A DNA stretch of 34,518 nt from Candidatus Gordonibacter avicola. GTDB lineage: Bacteria > Actinomycetota > Coriobacteriia > Coriobacteriales > Eggerthellaceae. Position 1 is the first letter of the stretch; every line of letters starts with the position of its first letter. Positions 15,184 through 23,284 of this stretch are shown piece after piece. The position numbers were made by a program, and so were the translations under genes. Location: positions 1 to 34,518 of the forward strand of contig DXGM01000001.1 in the NCBI GenBank assembly GCA_019113915.1. Reading direction: 5' to 3'. The notes beneath the pieces are model-generated. The model was not told the DNA's origin. It was given only the letters and a program-made list of their open reading frames with translations, and ran no database searches.

Positions 15184-15626
15184 GGCTCTTCGACCTTTCC
15201 TCCGGCTGCCTCAATTTTCGCCTTGGCCGAGGCAGACACCTTATCAACCTTGACCGTGAGGGCCTTGGTGATGTCGCCATCGCCGAGCACCTTCACCAGC
15301 GCGTCGGCATGCTTGATGATGCCCTTGGCCTTCAGGCTCTCGCCGTCCACCACGTCGCCGGCCTCAAACTTCTCGTCGAGACGGCTCACGTTGACGGGCA
15401 GGTACTCCACATGGTTGATGTTCTTGAAGCCCGGCAGCTTCGGCAGACGACGCGCGAGCGGGGTCTGACCACCCTCGAAGCCAACGTTCTTGCCGCCACC
15501 AGCGCGGGACTTCTGGCCGTTCATACCGCGGCCGGACGTCTTGCCCGTGCCAGAGCCATTGCCGCGACCGACGCGCTTGCGCGCCTTGGTGGAACCTTCT
15601 GCCGGCTTAAGATCTTTCAATTCCAT
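15177..15626 (-). CDS. rplO: Large-subunit ribosomal protein L15
   Basis: 149 residues, normal for L15, a late-assembling 50S protein. The glycine-rich basic N-terminal region ([18 protein letters not shown]) binds 23S rRNA, and [18 protein letters not shown] is the family signature. The ATG at 15626 has AAAGGAG upstream. A 234-bp structured gap separates it from rpmD, which is unusual in this operon, so it may have its own control or promoter. Its end overlaps secY. Confidence 0.97.
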   Translation of the reverse strand: MELKDLKPAEGSTKARKRVGRGNGSGTGKTSGRGMNGQKSRAGGGKNVGFEGGQTPLARRLPKLPGFKNINHVEYLPVNVSRLDEKFEAGDVVDGESLKAKGIIKHADALVKVLGDGDITKALTVKVDKVSASAKAKIEAAGGKVEEPC

Positions 15627-15860
15627 GGTGATACTCCTTTAGATTCGCTTTTCCGGACTCCTGTCCGGCGCTGGCAGCTCGCCGCCAGCTAACTACCAAA
15701 AACAGCTTGATCGACGCTGCGGATACCCGCAACGCCAATCAAGCATTGTACCTTATCGAAACGAACCTCGGTGAATATTTTCAACACCCCACAGGTTCGT
15801 CAACACCTCACCGATTCGCAGCGTCGACAAAGTACGGCGACCGTAAGGCCGCCGTACGAT
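15627..15860 (-). promoter_or_regulatory. Structured spacer/leader between rpmD and rplO
   Basis: No gene is seen. Directly after rpmD a hairpin GTACGGC/GCCGTAC (15832-15838 and 15851-15857) can form, with a short TTT after it on the minus strand. Further on, CGACGCTGCG/CGCAGCGTCG and CTTGAT/ATCAAG blocks can pair in more than one way. Closer to rplO are GCTGGC/GCCAGC and CCGGAC/GTCCGG hairpins. A TACAAT (minus strand, about 15746-15751) is a possible -10 without a good -35. Attenuation, followed by a secondary promoter or a ribosomal protein-binding leader, is possible. Confidence 0.5.
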
Positions 15861-16052
15861 TTAGATCTCCTCTACCTCGACGAGGTGCTTGATCTTGAAG
15901 ATCATGCCGCGCACGCTGTCGTTGTCAACCTGCTCGACCGTACGGCCGATCTTGCCCAGGCCGAGCGCACGCAGGGTCTTGCCCTGGTCAGCCTTGCGGC
16001 CGATGGAGCTTTTTACCTGGGTGATGCGCAGCGTCTTTTTCGCGTCTGCCAT
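15861..16052 (-). CDS. rpmD: Large-subunit ribosomal protein L30
   Basis: 63-residue L30, a short two-layer alpha/beta protein of the 50S subunit. Signature: SSIGRKADQGKTLRALGLGK, then VRGMIFKIKHLV near the end. The ATG overlaps the rpsE stop codon by one base (TAATG), so the two are translationally coupled. A hairpin begins three bases after its stop, and the following gap to rplO is unusually long. Confidence 0.96.
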   Translation of the reverse strand: MADAKKTLRITQVKSSIGRKADQGKTLRALGLGKIGRTVEQVDNDSVRGMIFKIKHLVEVEEI

Positions 16053-16579
16053 TACTCCTTCTCCTTCCAGCCGTAGATCTGCGCGACGGACAGGTCGCGG
16101 CGCGCAGCCACTTCTTCCGGGCTCTCCATGTTCTTGAGGCCCTCAGCGGCGGCCTTCACAATGTTCATGGCGTTGCTCGTGCCGAGCGACTTGGTCAGCA
16201 CGTCGGTGACACCGGCGAGTTCCATGATGGCGCGCACCGGACCACCTGCGATAACGCCGGTACCAGGCGTAGCCGGCTTGATGAGCACGCGGCCAGCGCC
16301 ATAGACACCCAGAATCTCATGCGGCAGCGTCTTCTCGGGCGTCAGCGGCACGGTGAACATGTTCTTCTTCGCGTCCTCGACACCCTTCTTGATGGCGATA
16401 GGCACTTCCTGCGACTTGCCCATGCCCACACCCACGCGACCGTTGCCGTCGCCGACAACCACGAGCGCGGTGAGCGCGAAACGGCGGCCGCCCTTGACGA
16501 CCTTGGACACGCGGTTGATGTAGACGACGCGCTCCTGGAGCTCGGGAACCGCGGCGTCGTTTTGCTGTTTACGAGCCAT
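16052..16579 (-). CDS. rpsE: Small-subunit ribosomal protein S5
   Basis: 175-residue S5, a 30S protein involved in decoding accuracy and mRNA unwinding at the entry site. The N-terminal double-stranded RNA-binding fold carries [18 protein letters not shown] and [16 protein letters not shown]; the C-terminal half has [18 protein letters not shown]. It lies 15 bp after rplR and overlaps rpmD by one base. Confidence 0.97.
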   Translation of the reverse strand: MARKQQNDAAVPELQERVVYINRVSKVVKGGRRFALTALVVVGDGNGRVGVGMGKSQEVPIAIKKGVEDAKKNMFTVPLTPEKTLPHEILGVYGAGRVLIKPATPGTGVIAGGPVRAIMELAGVTDVLTKSLGTSNAMNIVKAAAEGLKNMESPEEVAARRDLSVAQIYGWKEKE

Positions 16580-16594
16580 AAGCTATAACCCCTT

Positions 16595-16963
16595 CTAGAA
16601 TTTCAGGCCGGCTTCGCGAGCTGCATCGGCCAGAGCCTTCACGCGCCCGTGATACAGATGTCCGCCACGGTCAAACACAACCTCCGTGACGCCGTTTTCC
16701 TGCGCCTTCTTACCGACGATCTCGCCGAGAGCAGCAGCGCCTTCAACCGTAGCGCTCTTCTTGCCCGTCGCCTTGAATTCGGGGCCCAGCGTGGACACAC
16801 CGCACAGCGTCTTGTGAGCGACGTCGTCAACGATCTGGACATACATATTATTGTTACTGCGCGTAACGCACAGACGCGGGCGAACCGGCGTGCCGGAAAC
16901 CTTGCCACGCACGCGGCGATGGCGGCGAGCCAACCCGGCTTGTTTCTTCTGAAGCTTGTTCAT
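16595..16963 (-). CDS. rplR: Large-subunit ribosomal protein L18
   Basis: 122-residue L18, which binds 5S rRNA with L5 in the central protuberance. The basic N-terminus ([20 protein letters not shown]) and the C-terminal signature [20 protein letters not shown] are clear. The ATG is at 16963, 39 bp after rplF. Normal length and position in the spc order. Confidence 0.97.
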   Translation of the reverse strand: MNKLQKKQAGLARRHRRVRGKVSGTPVRPRLCVTRSNNNMYVQIVDDVAHKTLCGVSTLGPEFKATGKKSATVEGAAALGEIVGKKAQENGVTEVVFDRGGHLYHGRVKALADAAREAGLKF

Positions 16964-17002
16964 GATTATCCCTTCGATCTCAAACCGTGTAGAGGCTCAA
17001 CG

Positions 17003-17545
17003 TTAGTCGCCCTTGGCGGCCTTGCCCAGCTTGCGACGCACGAACTCGCCCTCGTAGCGAATACCCTTGCCCTTGTAAGGCTCCGGCTTGCGCCACTTGC
17101 GAATGTTCGCGGCCACCTGGCCAACCTGCTCTTTGCTGGGGCCAGACACGATGATCTCGGTTTGGCTCGGGACCTCAAACGTGATGTTCTCCGGCGCCTC
17201 CACCAGCACGGGGTGCGAGAAGCCGAGCTGCATCTCCAGGTCCTTGCCCTTGAGCGCGGCACGGTAGCCAACGCCAACAAGCTGGAGCTTCTTGGAGAAG
17301 CCGTTCGAAGTGCCCTCAACCATGTTCGCGATAAGCGTGCGCACGAGTCCGTGATAGGCCTTGGCCTCGCGGGAATCGTCCGGGCGCTCGACGATGATCT
17401 CATCGCCCTCGCGCTTGATGATCATGATTTCGGGGAAGCTGCGGGTGAGTTCACCCTTGGGGCCTTTAACCGTCACAGTGGTGCCATCAATAGTCACATC
17501 AATGCCAGCAGGAACGGTGATGGGCTGTTTGCCGATACGAGACAT
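17003..17545 (-). CDS. rplF: Large-subunit ribosomal protein L6
   Basis: 180-residue L6, near the factor-binding site of the 50S subunit. It has the duplicated fold of the family, with [20 protein letters not shown] in the middle and [14 protein letters not shown] as the C-terminal signature. The ATG is at 17545, 19 bp after rpsH. Confidence 0.97.
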   Translation of the reverse strand: MSRIGKQPITVPAGIDVTIDGTTVTVKGPKGELTRSFPEIMIIKREGDEIIVERPDDSREAKAYHGLVRTLIANMVEGTSNGFSKKLQLVGVGYRAALKGKDLEMQLGFSHPVLVEAPENITFEVPSQTEIIVSGPSKEQVGQVAANIRKWRKPEPYKGKGIRYEGEFVRRKLGKAAKGD

Positions 17546-17564
17546 ATCTACCTACCTCCCTTTC

Positions 17565-17963
17565 CTACCAGATGTACGCGATGACCTCGCCGCCAACGCC
17601 CTTTTTGCGGGCGTCGCGATCGGTCATCACGCCAAGGCTCGTGGATACGATTGCAGTGCCAAGTCCACCGAGCACGCGGGGCAGCTCGTCCTTGCCAGCG
17701 TAGATACGCAGGCCGGGCTTCGAGATGCGCTTGATGCCGCGGATGGTTTTGGCCTTCTTGTCGCCGTACTTCAGTACGATTTCCAGCGTTGCACGAGGCT
17801 CGCCGTCAATGACGTCATAGCGCTGGATATAGCCCTCTTCCTGCATGATGCGGGCTATCTCGACAAGCTTCTTGCTCGACGGCATGGACACCGTCGGCTT
17901 GCCGGCAGAGTTTGCGTTACGCACGCGCGTAAGCATGTCTGCGATGGGGTCGGTCATGGTCAT
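17565..17963 (-). CDS. rpsH: Small-subunit ribosomal protein S8
   Basis: 132-residue S8, a primary 16S rRNA-binding protein; in E. coli it also represses the spc operon. Signatures: [13 protein letters not shown] at the start and [20 protein letters not shown] before the terminal IAYIW. Two ATGs are close together; the first (17963) has AAAGGAG eight bases away and is chosen. It follows rpsZ after 107 bp. Confidence 0.97.
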   Translation of the reverse strand: MTMTDPIADMLTRVRNANSAGKPTVSMPSSKKLVEIARIMQEEGYIQRYDVIDGEPRATLEIVLKYGDKKAKTIRGIKRISKPGLRIYAGKDELPRVLGGLGTAIVSTSLGVMTDRDARKKGVGGEVIAYIW

Positions 17964-18070
17964 GGTTTGTTCTCCTTTGGTCCGTGATGAGCCGCGTGCA
18001 CGGTTCGTCGGCGCCCATAACGCCTCCGCCTTCTACACGGGCACACCCTTAAGCGTGCAGGTCGTTCGGC

Positions 18071-18256
18071 TTACCAGGACGACTTGGTCACGCCGGGCAG
18101 TTCGCCTTTGTTGGCCAGCTCGCGCAGACACACGCGGCACAGGCCAAACTTGCGGTAGTAAGCACGGGGACGTCCACAACGCGTGCAGCGGTTATGCTGG
18201 CGCGTCGAGAACTTCGGCTCGCGCTTGGCCTTGGCGATCATCGATTTCTTAGCCAT
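18071..18256 (-). CDS. rpsZ: Small-subunit ribosomal protein S14, zinc-binding type Z
   Basis: 61-residue short form of S14, in the 30S head. It has the zinc-binding pairs CTRC (C24, C27) and CRVC (C40, C43), so it is the C+ type that needs zinc, as is usual in Gram-positive spc operons. The ATG at 18256 is 66 bp after the rplE stop. Any zinc-independent paralogue would be elsewhere. Confidence 0.97.
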   Translation of the reverse strand: MAKKSMIAKAKREPKFSTRQHNRCTRCGRPRAYYRKFGLCRVCLRELANKGELPGVTKSSW

Positions 18257-18322
18257 GCAATTCCTTCTTTCCTATCCTCGACCCGCGCGCCGGCGCGGGT
18301 ACAAGTTCGAACGGGGTGTGCC

Positions 18323-18868
18323 CTACTTCTCCTTGAAGGGGAAGCCCAGGGCGGACAGAAGCGCGAAAGCCGAATCGTTGTCTTCGGCCGTCGTCACGAA
18401 CGTGATGTCCATGCCGCGCGTGCGGTCGATCTTGTCGTAGTCGACCTCGGGGAAGATGAGCTGCTCGGTGATGCCCATCGTGTAGTTGCCGCGACCGTCG
18501 AAGCTCTTCGGCGAGATACCGCGGAAGTCGCGCACACGGGGAAGGGCGGTGGCCAGCAGGCGATCGAGGAACTCCCACATGCGGTCGCCACGCAGCGTCA
18601 CCTTGCAGCCGATAGCCTGGCCCTCGCGGACATGGAAGCCAGCGATGGACTTCTTGGCGCGCGTGATGCAGGGCTGCTGGCCCGTGATGACGCGCATGTC
18701 AGCCATGGCGGCGTCGAGCAACTTGGAGTCGGACGCAGCAGCGCCCACACCCATGTTCACGACAATCTTCTCCAGGCGCGGAACCTGGTTGATGTTCTTT
18801 ACGCCCAGCTCTTTTTCGAGCTGCGGCACAATTTCGGTGCTGTACTTTTCCTTCAAACGAGGAGCCAT
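18323..18868 (-). CDS. rplE: Large-subunit ribosomal protein L5
   Basis: 181-residue L5, which binds 5S rRNA and contacts the P-site tRNA. Signatures: [14 protein letters not shown] near residue 28, [19 protein letters not shown], and [14 protein letters not shown]. The ATG is at 18868. Unusually, a 270-bp structured spacer with a candidate extended -10 promoter separates it from rplX, so it may start a new transcript inside the cluster. Confidence 0.97.
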   Translation of the reverse strand: MAPRLKEKYSTEIVPQLEKELGVKNINQVPRLEKIVVNMGVGAAASDSKLLDAAMADMRVITGQQPCITRAKKSIAGFHVREGQAIGCKVTLRGDRMWEFLDRLLATALPRVRDFRGISPKSFDGRGNYTMGITEQLIFPEVDYDKIDRTRGMDITFVTTAEDNDSAFALLSALGFPFKEK

Positions 18869-19138
18869 GTACTCTTTCCTTTCGATGAATTAAACGCAGG
18901 ATTTCCGACCCTGCGTCCCTCGCCGCTCAAAAAGCAGCAGGGGTCATAATACCACTAGTCAACGCGAACTTCACTGGTCGTTTGTAACGTCAGCGAGGGC
19001 GGCTGTGGTGCCCCGAATTCGCGGGATCGCGAAGGCGAAGCGTACTTTGGTACGTGAGCCTTCGTGATCGTGCGAAGGCGGGGTGCCACAGCCGGCCACA
19101 GCGTCGACCAGTTCCGTTGGCCGTCAGGCCGACGGAAC
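18869..19138 (-). promoter_or_regulatory. Structured spacer between rplX and rplE, with candidate promoter
   Basis: No gene is seen. In transcript order, right after rplX comes a 12-bp stem GTTCCGTTGGCC/GGCCGACGGAAC (19111-19122 and 19127-19138; one G-U pair) with a four-base loop. Next is a long inverted repeat from 19001 to 19093. Nearer rplE, TGGTATTAT (minus strand, 18946-18954) is an extended -10 motif, and an ACGCAGG/CCTGCGT stem lies in the presumed leader. The usual gap here is a few bases. This arrangement could end part of the upstream transcription and restart it for rplE onward. Confidence 0.6.
19001..19093 (-). repeat. Long imperfect inverted repeat in the rplX-rplE spacer
   Basis: GGCTGTGG-TG-CCCCG (19001-19015) pairs with CGGGG-TG-CCACAGCC (19079-19093), leaving one 2x2 internal loop. 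Inside, TTCGCG.GATC.CGAAGGC pairs with GCCTTCG.GATC..GCGAA, and a GTAC...GTAC core closes the tip. Most of the 93 nt is therefore in one stem. It resembles a remnant of a small palindromic element fixed inside an essential operon. Confidence 0.75.
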
Positions 19139-19459
19139 CTATTTAATGTCTTTGCCGCACTTCTTGCAGACGCGGGTCAGCTTGCCGGCCTCGTCGCGCT
19201 TGCGGCTCACACGCGTGGGCTGCTTGCACTCGGGGCACACGAGCATGACATTCGACACATGGATGGGAGCCTCAACCGTGGAGATGCCACCCTGCGGGTT
19301 CTGCTGCGTGGGGCGCAGAGCCTTCTTGATCAGGTTGACCTTCTCCACCACCACACGCTCCTTCTGCGGAAGCGCGCGCAGTACGACGCCCTCTTTGCCC
19401 TTATCCTTGCCGGACAGAACTTTGACTTTGTCGCCCTTCTTGATATTCATACCACTCAT
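19139..19459 (-). CDS. rplX: Large-subunit ribosomal protein L24
   Basis: 106-residue L24, an initiator of 50S assembly. A KOW motif is clear in [18 protein letters not shown], and [15 protein letters not shown] is the family signature. The C-terminal CPEC and CKKC pairs form a zinc knuckle typical of the longer Gram-positive form. The frame extends to 19504, but the ATG at 19459 has GGGGAGG about ten bases upstream and is preferred; a second ATG at 19450 is also possible. It begins 16 bp after the rplN stop. Confidence 0.96.
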   Translation of the reverse strand: MSGMNIKKGDKVKVLSGKDKGKEGVVLRALPQKERVVVEKVNLIKKALRPTQQNPQGGISTVEAPIHVSNVMLVCPECKQPTRVSRKRDEAGKLTRVCKKCGKDIK

Positions 19460-19475
19460 TTTACGCACACCTCCC

Positions 19476-19844
19476 CTACAGCGTTTCCGGTGCCAGAGAC
19501 ACAATCTTCATGTACTTCTTGTCGCGCAGCTCGCGAGCGACGGGCCCGAAGATACGGGTGCCGCGCGGAGCTCCATCGTTGTTGATAAGCACGCAGGCGT
19601 TCTGGTCGAACTTAATATAGCTGCCGTCGGCGCGACGAACTTCCTTCTTCACGCGCACGACGACGCAGCGCACGACTTCGCCTTTTTTGACGTTGCCGTT
19701 CGGCATTGCTTCCTTCACGCTGCAGATGATCACGTCACCGAGGCCCGCGTAACGGCGCTTGGAGCCGCCGAGGACCTTGATGCACTGCACCTTGCGAGCG
19801 CCGGAGTTGTCGGCCACTGCGAGCATGGTTTGCATCTGAATCAT
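19476..19844 (-). CDS. rplN: Large-subunit ribosomal protein L14
   Basis: 122-residue L14, at the subunit interface. It starts [20 protein letters not shown] and has [15 protein letters not shown] and the terminal [17 protein letters not shown], all standard. The ATG is at 19844, 48 bp after rpsQ, the largest gap in this half of the cluster. In many bacteria this junction divides the S10 and spc operons, but no promoter is obvious here. Confidence 0.97.
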   Translation of the reverse strand: MIQMQTMLAVADNSGARKVQCIKVLGGSKRRYAGLGDVIICSVKEAMPNGNVKKGEVVRCVVVRVKKEVRRADGSYIKFDQNACVLINNDGAPRGTRIFGPVARELRDKKYMKIVSLAPETL

Positions 19845-19892
19845 TGCTGTAACCTAACTTTCCTCTGACGAGCATGCATGCGAACACGCAGG

Positions 19893-20153
19893 CTATTTGG
19901 CCTTTTCCACGATCTCGATCAGACGCCAACGCTTCATCTTGGACAGCGGACGCGTCTCCATGATGCGCACGGTATCCCCAACGCCGGCTTCGTTGTTCTC
20001 GTCGTGGGCGTGGAACTTCTTCGTGGTGGTCATCATCTTGCCATACACCGGGTGCGGCTTGCGCTCTTTGACCTGCACGACGCACGTCTTATCGTTCACA
20101 GCGCTCACCACGACGCCCTGGCGGACCTTGCGGGAGTTACGATCTTCACTCAT
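19893..20153 (-). CDS. rpsQ: Small-subunit ribosomal protein S17
   Basis: 86-residue S17, a primary 16S rRNA-binding OB-fold protein. Signatures are [20 protein letters not shown] near the start and [20 protein letters not shown] in the C-terminal half. The start is ATG at 20153, 26 bp after rpmC. Confidence 0.97.
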   Translation of the reverse strand: MSEDRNSRKVRQGVVVSAVNDKTCVVQVKERKPHPVYGKMMTTTKKFHAHDENNEAGVGDTVRIMETRPLSKMKRWRLIEIVEKAK

Positions 20154-20179
20154 GTGTGTATACCTTCCTTATCCGCGCT

Positions 20180-20374
20180 CTAGGCGTTCAGCTCGCGGGC
20201 GCGCATCTCGGTTTGGATGCGAGCGATTTCCTTCTTAACCTGACCCACGCGGGCGGTGTTATCGAGCTGGCTCGTGGCCATCTGGAAGCGCAGATTGAAA
20301 AGCTCCGCGCGCGCTTCTTTGAGTTTCGCCTGCAAATCGTCGGCAGAAAGCTCACGGATCTCTGCTGCTTTCAT
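20180..20374 (-). CDS. rpmC: Large-subunit ribosomal protein L29
   Basis: 64-residue L29, at the polypeptide exit tunnel where it helps dock trigger factor and SRP. The two-helix fold and the signature [20 protein letters not shown] (about residues 26-45) are clear. Its ATG directly follows the rplP stop codon, so translation is coupled. Confidence 0.97.
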   Translation of the reverse strand: MKAAEIRELSADDLQAKLKEARAELFNLRFQMATSQLDNTARVGQVKKEIARIQTEMRARELNA

Positions 20375-20797
20375 TTATTCCTGCCCTTCCGTTTCCTTGG
20401 AAACAATCTTGCACTTGATGGGCAACTTGTTGATGGCGAGACGGAGCGCTTCTTTGGCGGTCTCCTCGTCGACACCGGCGATCTCGAACATGATGCGGCC
20501 GGGCTTCACCACGGCGACCCAAGCCTCGGGGTTGCCCTTACCGGAACCCATGCGGGTTTCAGCAGGCTTTTGCGTGATGGGCTTGTCAGGGAAGATGGTA
20601 ATCCACACCTTACCGCCACGCTTCATGTGACGGGTCATGGCAATACGAGCAGCTTCGATCTGACGGTTGGTGATCCAGTGGGATTCAAGAGCCTGGATGC
20701 CCCACTCGCCGTGATTCAGACGGGTGCCACCCTTGGCCTTGCCCTTCATGGAGCCACGCTGCACCTTGCGGTGCTTAACGCGCTTAGGTACGAGCAT
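20375..20797 (-). CDS. rplP: Large-subunit ribosomal protein L16
   Basis: 140-residue L16, near the A site of the 50S subunit. It opens with the canonical [15 protein letters not shown] and carries [20 protein letters not shown], which holds the arginine-containing loop of the family. The ATG directly follows the rpsC TAA, so translation is coupled. Confidence 0.97.
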   Translation of the reverse strand: MLVPKRVKHRKVQRGSMKGKAKGGTRLNHGEWGIQALESHWITNRQIEAARIAMTRHMKRGGKVWITIFPDKPITQKPAETRMGSGKGNPEAWVAVVKPGRIMFEIAGVDEETAKEALRLAINKLPIKCKIVSKETEGQE

Positions 20798-21511
20798 TTA
20801 CTTCGCCCCCCTCTCGTTGCGGTCGTTGCGACGGGAACGGCTCGGACGGGAGCTACCCTCAAGCGCCGGCTGAGGCGCCTTCTGGCCGGGGAGCACTTCT
20901 CCGTGATACACCCACACCTGCACGCCGATGGAGCCCATCGTCGTGGCAGCGGTGGCGAAGCCGTAGTCGATCTTCGCGCGCAGCGTGTGCAGCGGCACGC
21001 GGCCTTCGCGATACCACTCGCGACGGCTCATCTCCGCGCCGCCCAGGCGGCCGGAGCACTGGATACGGATGCCCTTGGCGCCCGACTTGCGAGCGGACTG
21101 GACAGCCTTGCGCATGGCGCGACGGAAGGCCACGCGGCCCTCGAGCTGCTCAGCGACGGACTGCGCGATGAGCGCGGCGTCAAGCTCGGGGCGCTTCACC
21201 TCAACGACCTCGATGGAGACAGGGCCGTTGGCCACTTTCTCCAACTTCTTGCGAAGCGAGTCGATCTCGGCTCCCTTCTTGCCGATGACGACACCCGGGC
21301 GGGCCGTGGTGACGATGACCTTGATTTTGTCGCCAGCGCGCTCGATCTCAACCTTGGAGACGGCGGCACGGGCGAGGTACTTGTCCAAAAACTTCCTGAT
21401 GGCCAAGTCGTTTGCCAGGTTCTTAGCGTAATCCTTGTCGGCGTACCAGCGGCTGCGCCATTCCTCGGTGATGCCAAGGCGGAACCCGGTGGGGCTTACT
21501 TTCTGACCCAT
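20798..21511 (-). CDS. rpsC: Small-subunit ribosomal protein S3
   Basis: 237-residue S3, at the mRNA entry channel. It begins [20 protein letters not shown], has a KH RNA-binding domain with [16 protein letters not shown] (about 75-90), and the C-terminal signature [21 protein letters not shown] short basic tail rich in Arg and Asn ends the protein. It starts 5 bp after the rplV stop. Confidence 0.97.
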   Translation of the reverse strand: MGQKVSPTGFRLGITEEWRSRWYADKDYAKNLANDLAIRKFLDKYLARAAVSKVEIERAGDKIKVIVTTARPGVVIGKKGAEIDSLRKKLEKVANGPVSIEVVEVKRPELDAALIAQSVAEQLEGRVAFRRAMRKAVQSARKSGAKGIRIQCSGRLGGAEMSRREWYREGRVPLHTLRAKIDYGFATAATTMGSIGVQVWVYHGEVLPGQKAPQPALEGSSRPSRSRRNDRNERGAK

Positions 21512-21516
21512 GCGGC

Positions 21517-21858
21517 TTATGCCTCCTCTCGCGGTGCAACGATGATCGTGATGTGGCTCGTGCGCTTACGGATGCGCGACGCGGAGCCCTTGGCGCGCGG
21601 ACGGATGCGCTTGAGCGTGGGGCCTTCGTCAACGAAGGCGGCCTTCACGATGAGCGACTCCGGGCGCACGTGGTGCTGGTGCTCAGCGTTCGCCACGGCG
21701 GAGTTCAGCGTCTTCTCGACGGCCTCCGCGACACCGCGGTTCGTGAACGCGAGGATCTCGCGGGCCTGGATCACGGACTTACCGCGAACCTGATCGACTA
21801 CGATACGCGCCTTGCGGGGCGAAACGCGGACATAGCGTGCAATAGCTTTAGCTTCCAT
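21517..21858 (-). CDS. rplV: Large-subunit ribosomal protein L22
   Basis: 113-residue L22, which reaches into the exit tunnel (macrolide resistance mutations map to its loop). Signatures: [19 protein letters not shown] at the start and the beta-hairpin loop ending [20 protein letters not shown]. The ATG is at 21858, 13 bp after rpsS. The hairpin loop looks complete. Confidence 0.97.
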   Translation of the reverse strand: MEAKAIARYVRVSPRKARIVVDQVRGKSVIQAREILAFTNRGVAEAVEKTLNSAVANAEHQHHVRPESLIVKAAFVDEGPTLKRIRPRAKGSASRIRKRTSHITIIVAPREEA

Positions 21859-21871
21859 TGTTCACCCCTTC

Positions 21872-22144
21872 TTATCGCTTGCCCTTGTCGGCGGAGTGAC
21901 CCTTAAACGTGCGGGTCGGGGCGAATTCGCCCAGCTTGTGGCCGACCATGGATTCGGTGACGTATACCGGCACGTGCTTGCGGCCATCATGCACAGCGAT
22001 GGTGTGGCCCACCATCTCCGGGAAGATGGTGCTGGCGCGCGACCAGGTCTTAACGACGTTCTTCTCGCCCGCAGCGTTCATCTTCTCGATACGATCAAGA
22101 AGCCGCGGCTCGACGAAAGGACCCTTCTTCAAACTTCTACTCAC
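21872..22144 (-). CDS. rpsS: Small-subunit ribosomal protein S19
   Basis: 90-residue S19, in the 30S head. It opens [16 protein letters not shown] and carries the signature [20 protein letters not shown]. The start codon is GTG at 22144, with AAGGAG five bases upstream; no ATG is available at this position, and the N-terminus matches the family exactly. It begins 23 bp after the rplB stop. Confidence 0.97.
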   Translation of the reverse strand: MSRSLKKGPFVEPRLLDRIEKMNAAGEKNVVKTWSRASTIFPEMVGHTIAVHDGRKHVPVYVTESMVGHKLGEFAPTRTFKGHSADKGKR

Positions 22145-22167
22145 TATTACTCCTTAACGTGCTCGCG

Positions 22168-22998
<831 letters not shown>

Positions 22999-23164
22999 TA
23001 CTGTCCTTTCTTTGGATCTTTGCTCGCACGCCTCTCCGTACCCCAAAGACCCCTTGTCGCTTCGTGGATCCCGATTGCCGCTGCGCCCTGGGGAGGCTTG
23101 ACGCAGGCGACGCCGGTTTGCCACGCGTCCGGGTGTATCCATGCATGACCAGACGCAACCGAGA

Positions 23165-23193
23165 ATTATAAACCCCTCGAAGTCATCTATCAA
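23165..23193 (-). promoter_or_regulatory. Strong promoter for the rplB-secY cluster
   Basis: On the minus strand TTGATA (23188-23193) and TATAAT (23165-23170) are separated by exactly 17 bp. Transcription would start near 23158, giving a leader of about 160 nt that can form a GCGTC/GACGC-based hairpin (23125-23156). This is the best promoter match I saw in the window, as expected for ribosomal protein genes. Confidence 0.85.
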
Positions 23194-23201
23194 GAGTAGA
23201 T

Positions 23202-23228
23202 TTATCCACACAACTTGCGCACAAGTTG
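23202..23228. promoter_or_regulatory. DnaA-box sequence and adjacent palindrome upstream of rplB
   Basis: TTATCCACA (23202-23210) is a perfect consensus DnaA box, eight bases upstream of the promoter's -35. Next to it, CAACTTG-CGCA-CAAGTTG (23211-23228) is a perfect 7-bp inverted repeat. Only one box is present and no AT-rich unwinding element, so this is not an origin. It could let DnaA influence the ribosomal promoter. The palindrome may instead be part of the ygiQ 3' end. Confidence 0.5.
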
Positions 23229-23243
23229 AGAGGGGGGTGCGGA

Positions 23244-23262
23244 GGGGGAACGCTTCTCCCCC
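23244..23262 (-). terminator. Weak GC hairpin after ygiQ
   Basis: GGGGGA (23244-23249) and TCCCCC (23257-23262) form a 6-bp stem beyond the ygiQ stop codon. No U-run follows, so termination would be inefficient, and some ygiQ transcription may read into rplB. Confidence 0.35.
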
Positions 23263-23284
23263 TCTTCCCTCTTCCTTACACTAT

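Noticed and set aside
20156..21793. Long plus-strand open frame (545 codons) opposite rpmC, rplP, rpsC and rplV
   Set aside because: Antisense to four essential ribosomal protein genes and without any recognisable domain; a composition artefact.
23202..23210. DnaA box as part of a replication origin
   Set aside because: Only one box, no AT-rich unwinding region, and no dnaA, dnaN or gyr genes nearby.
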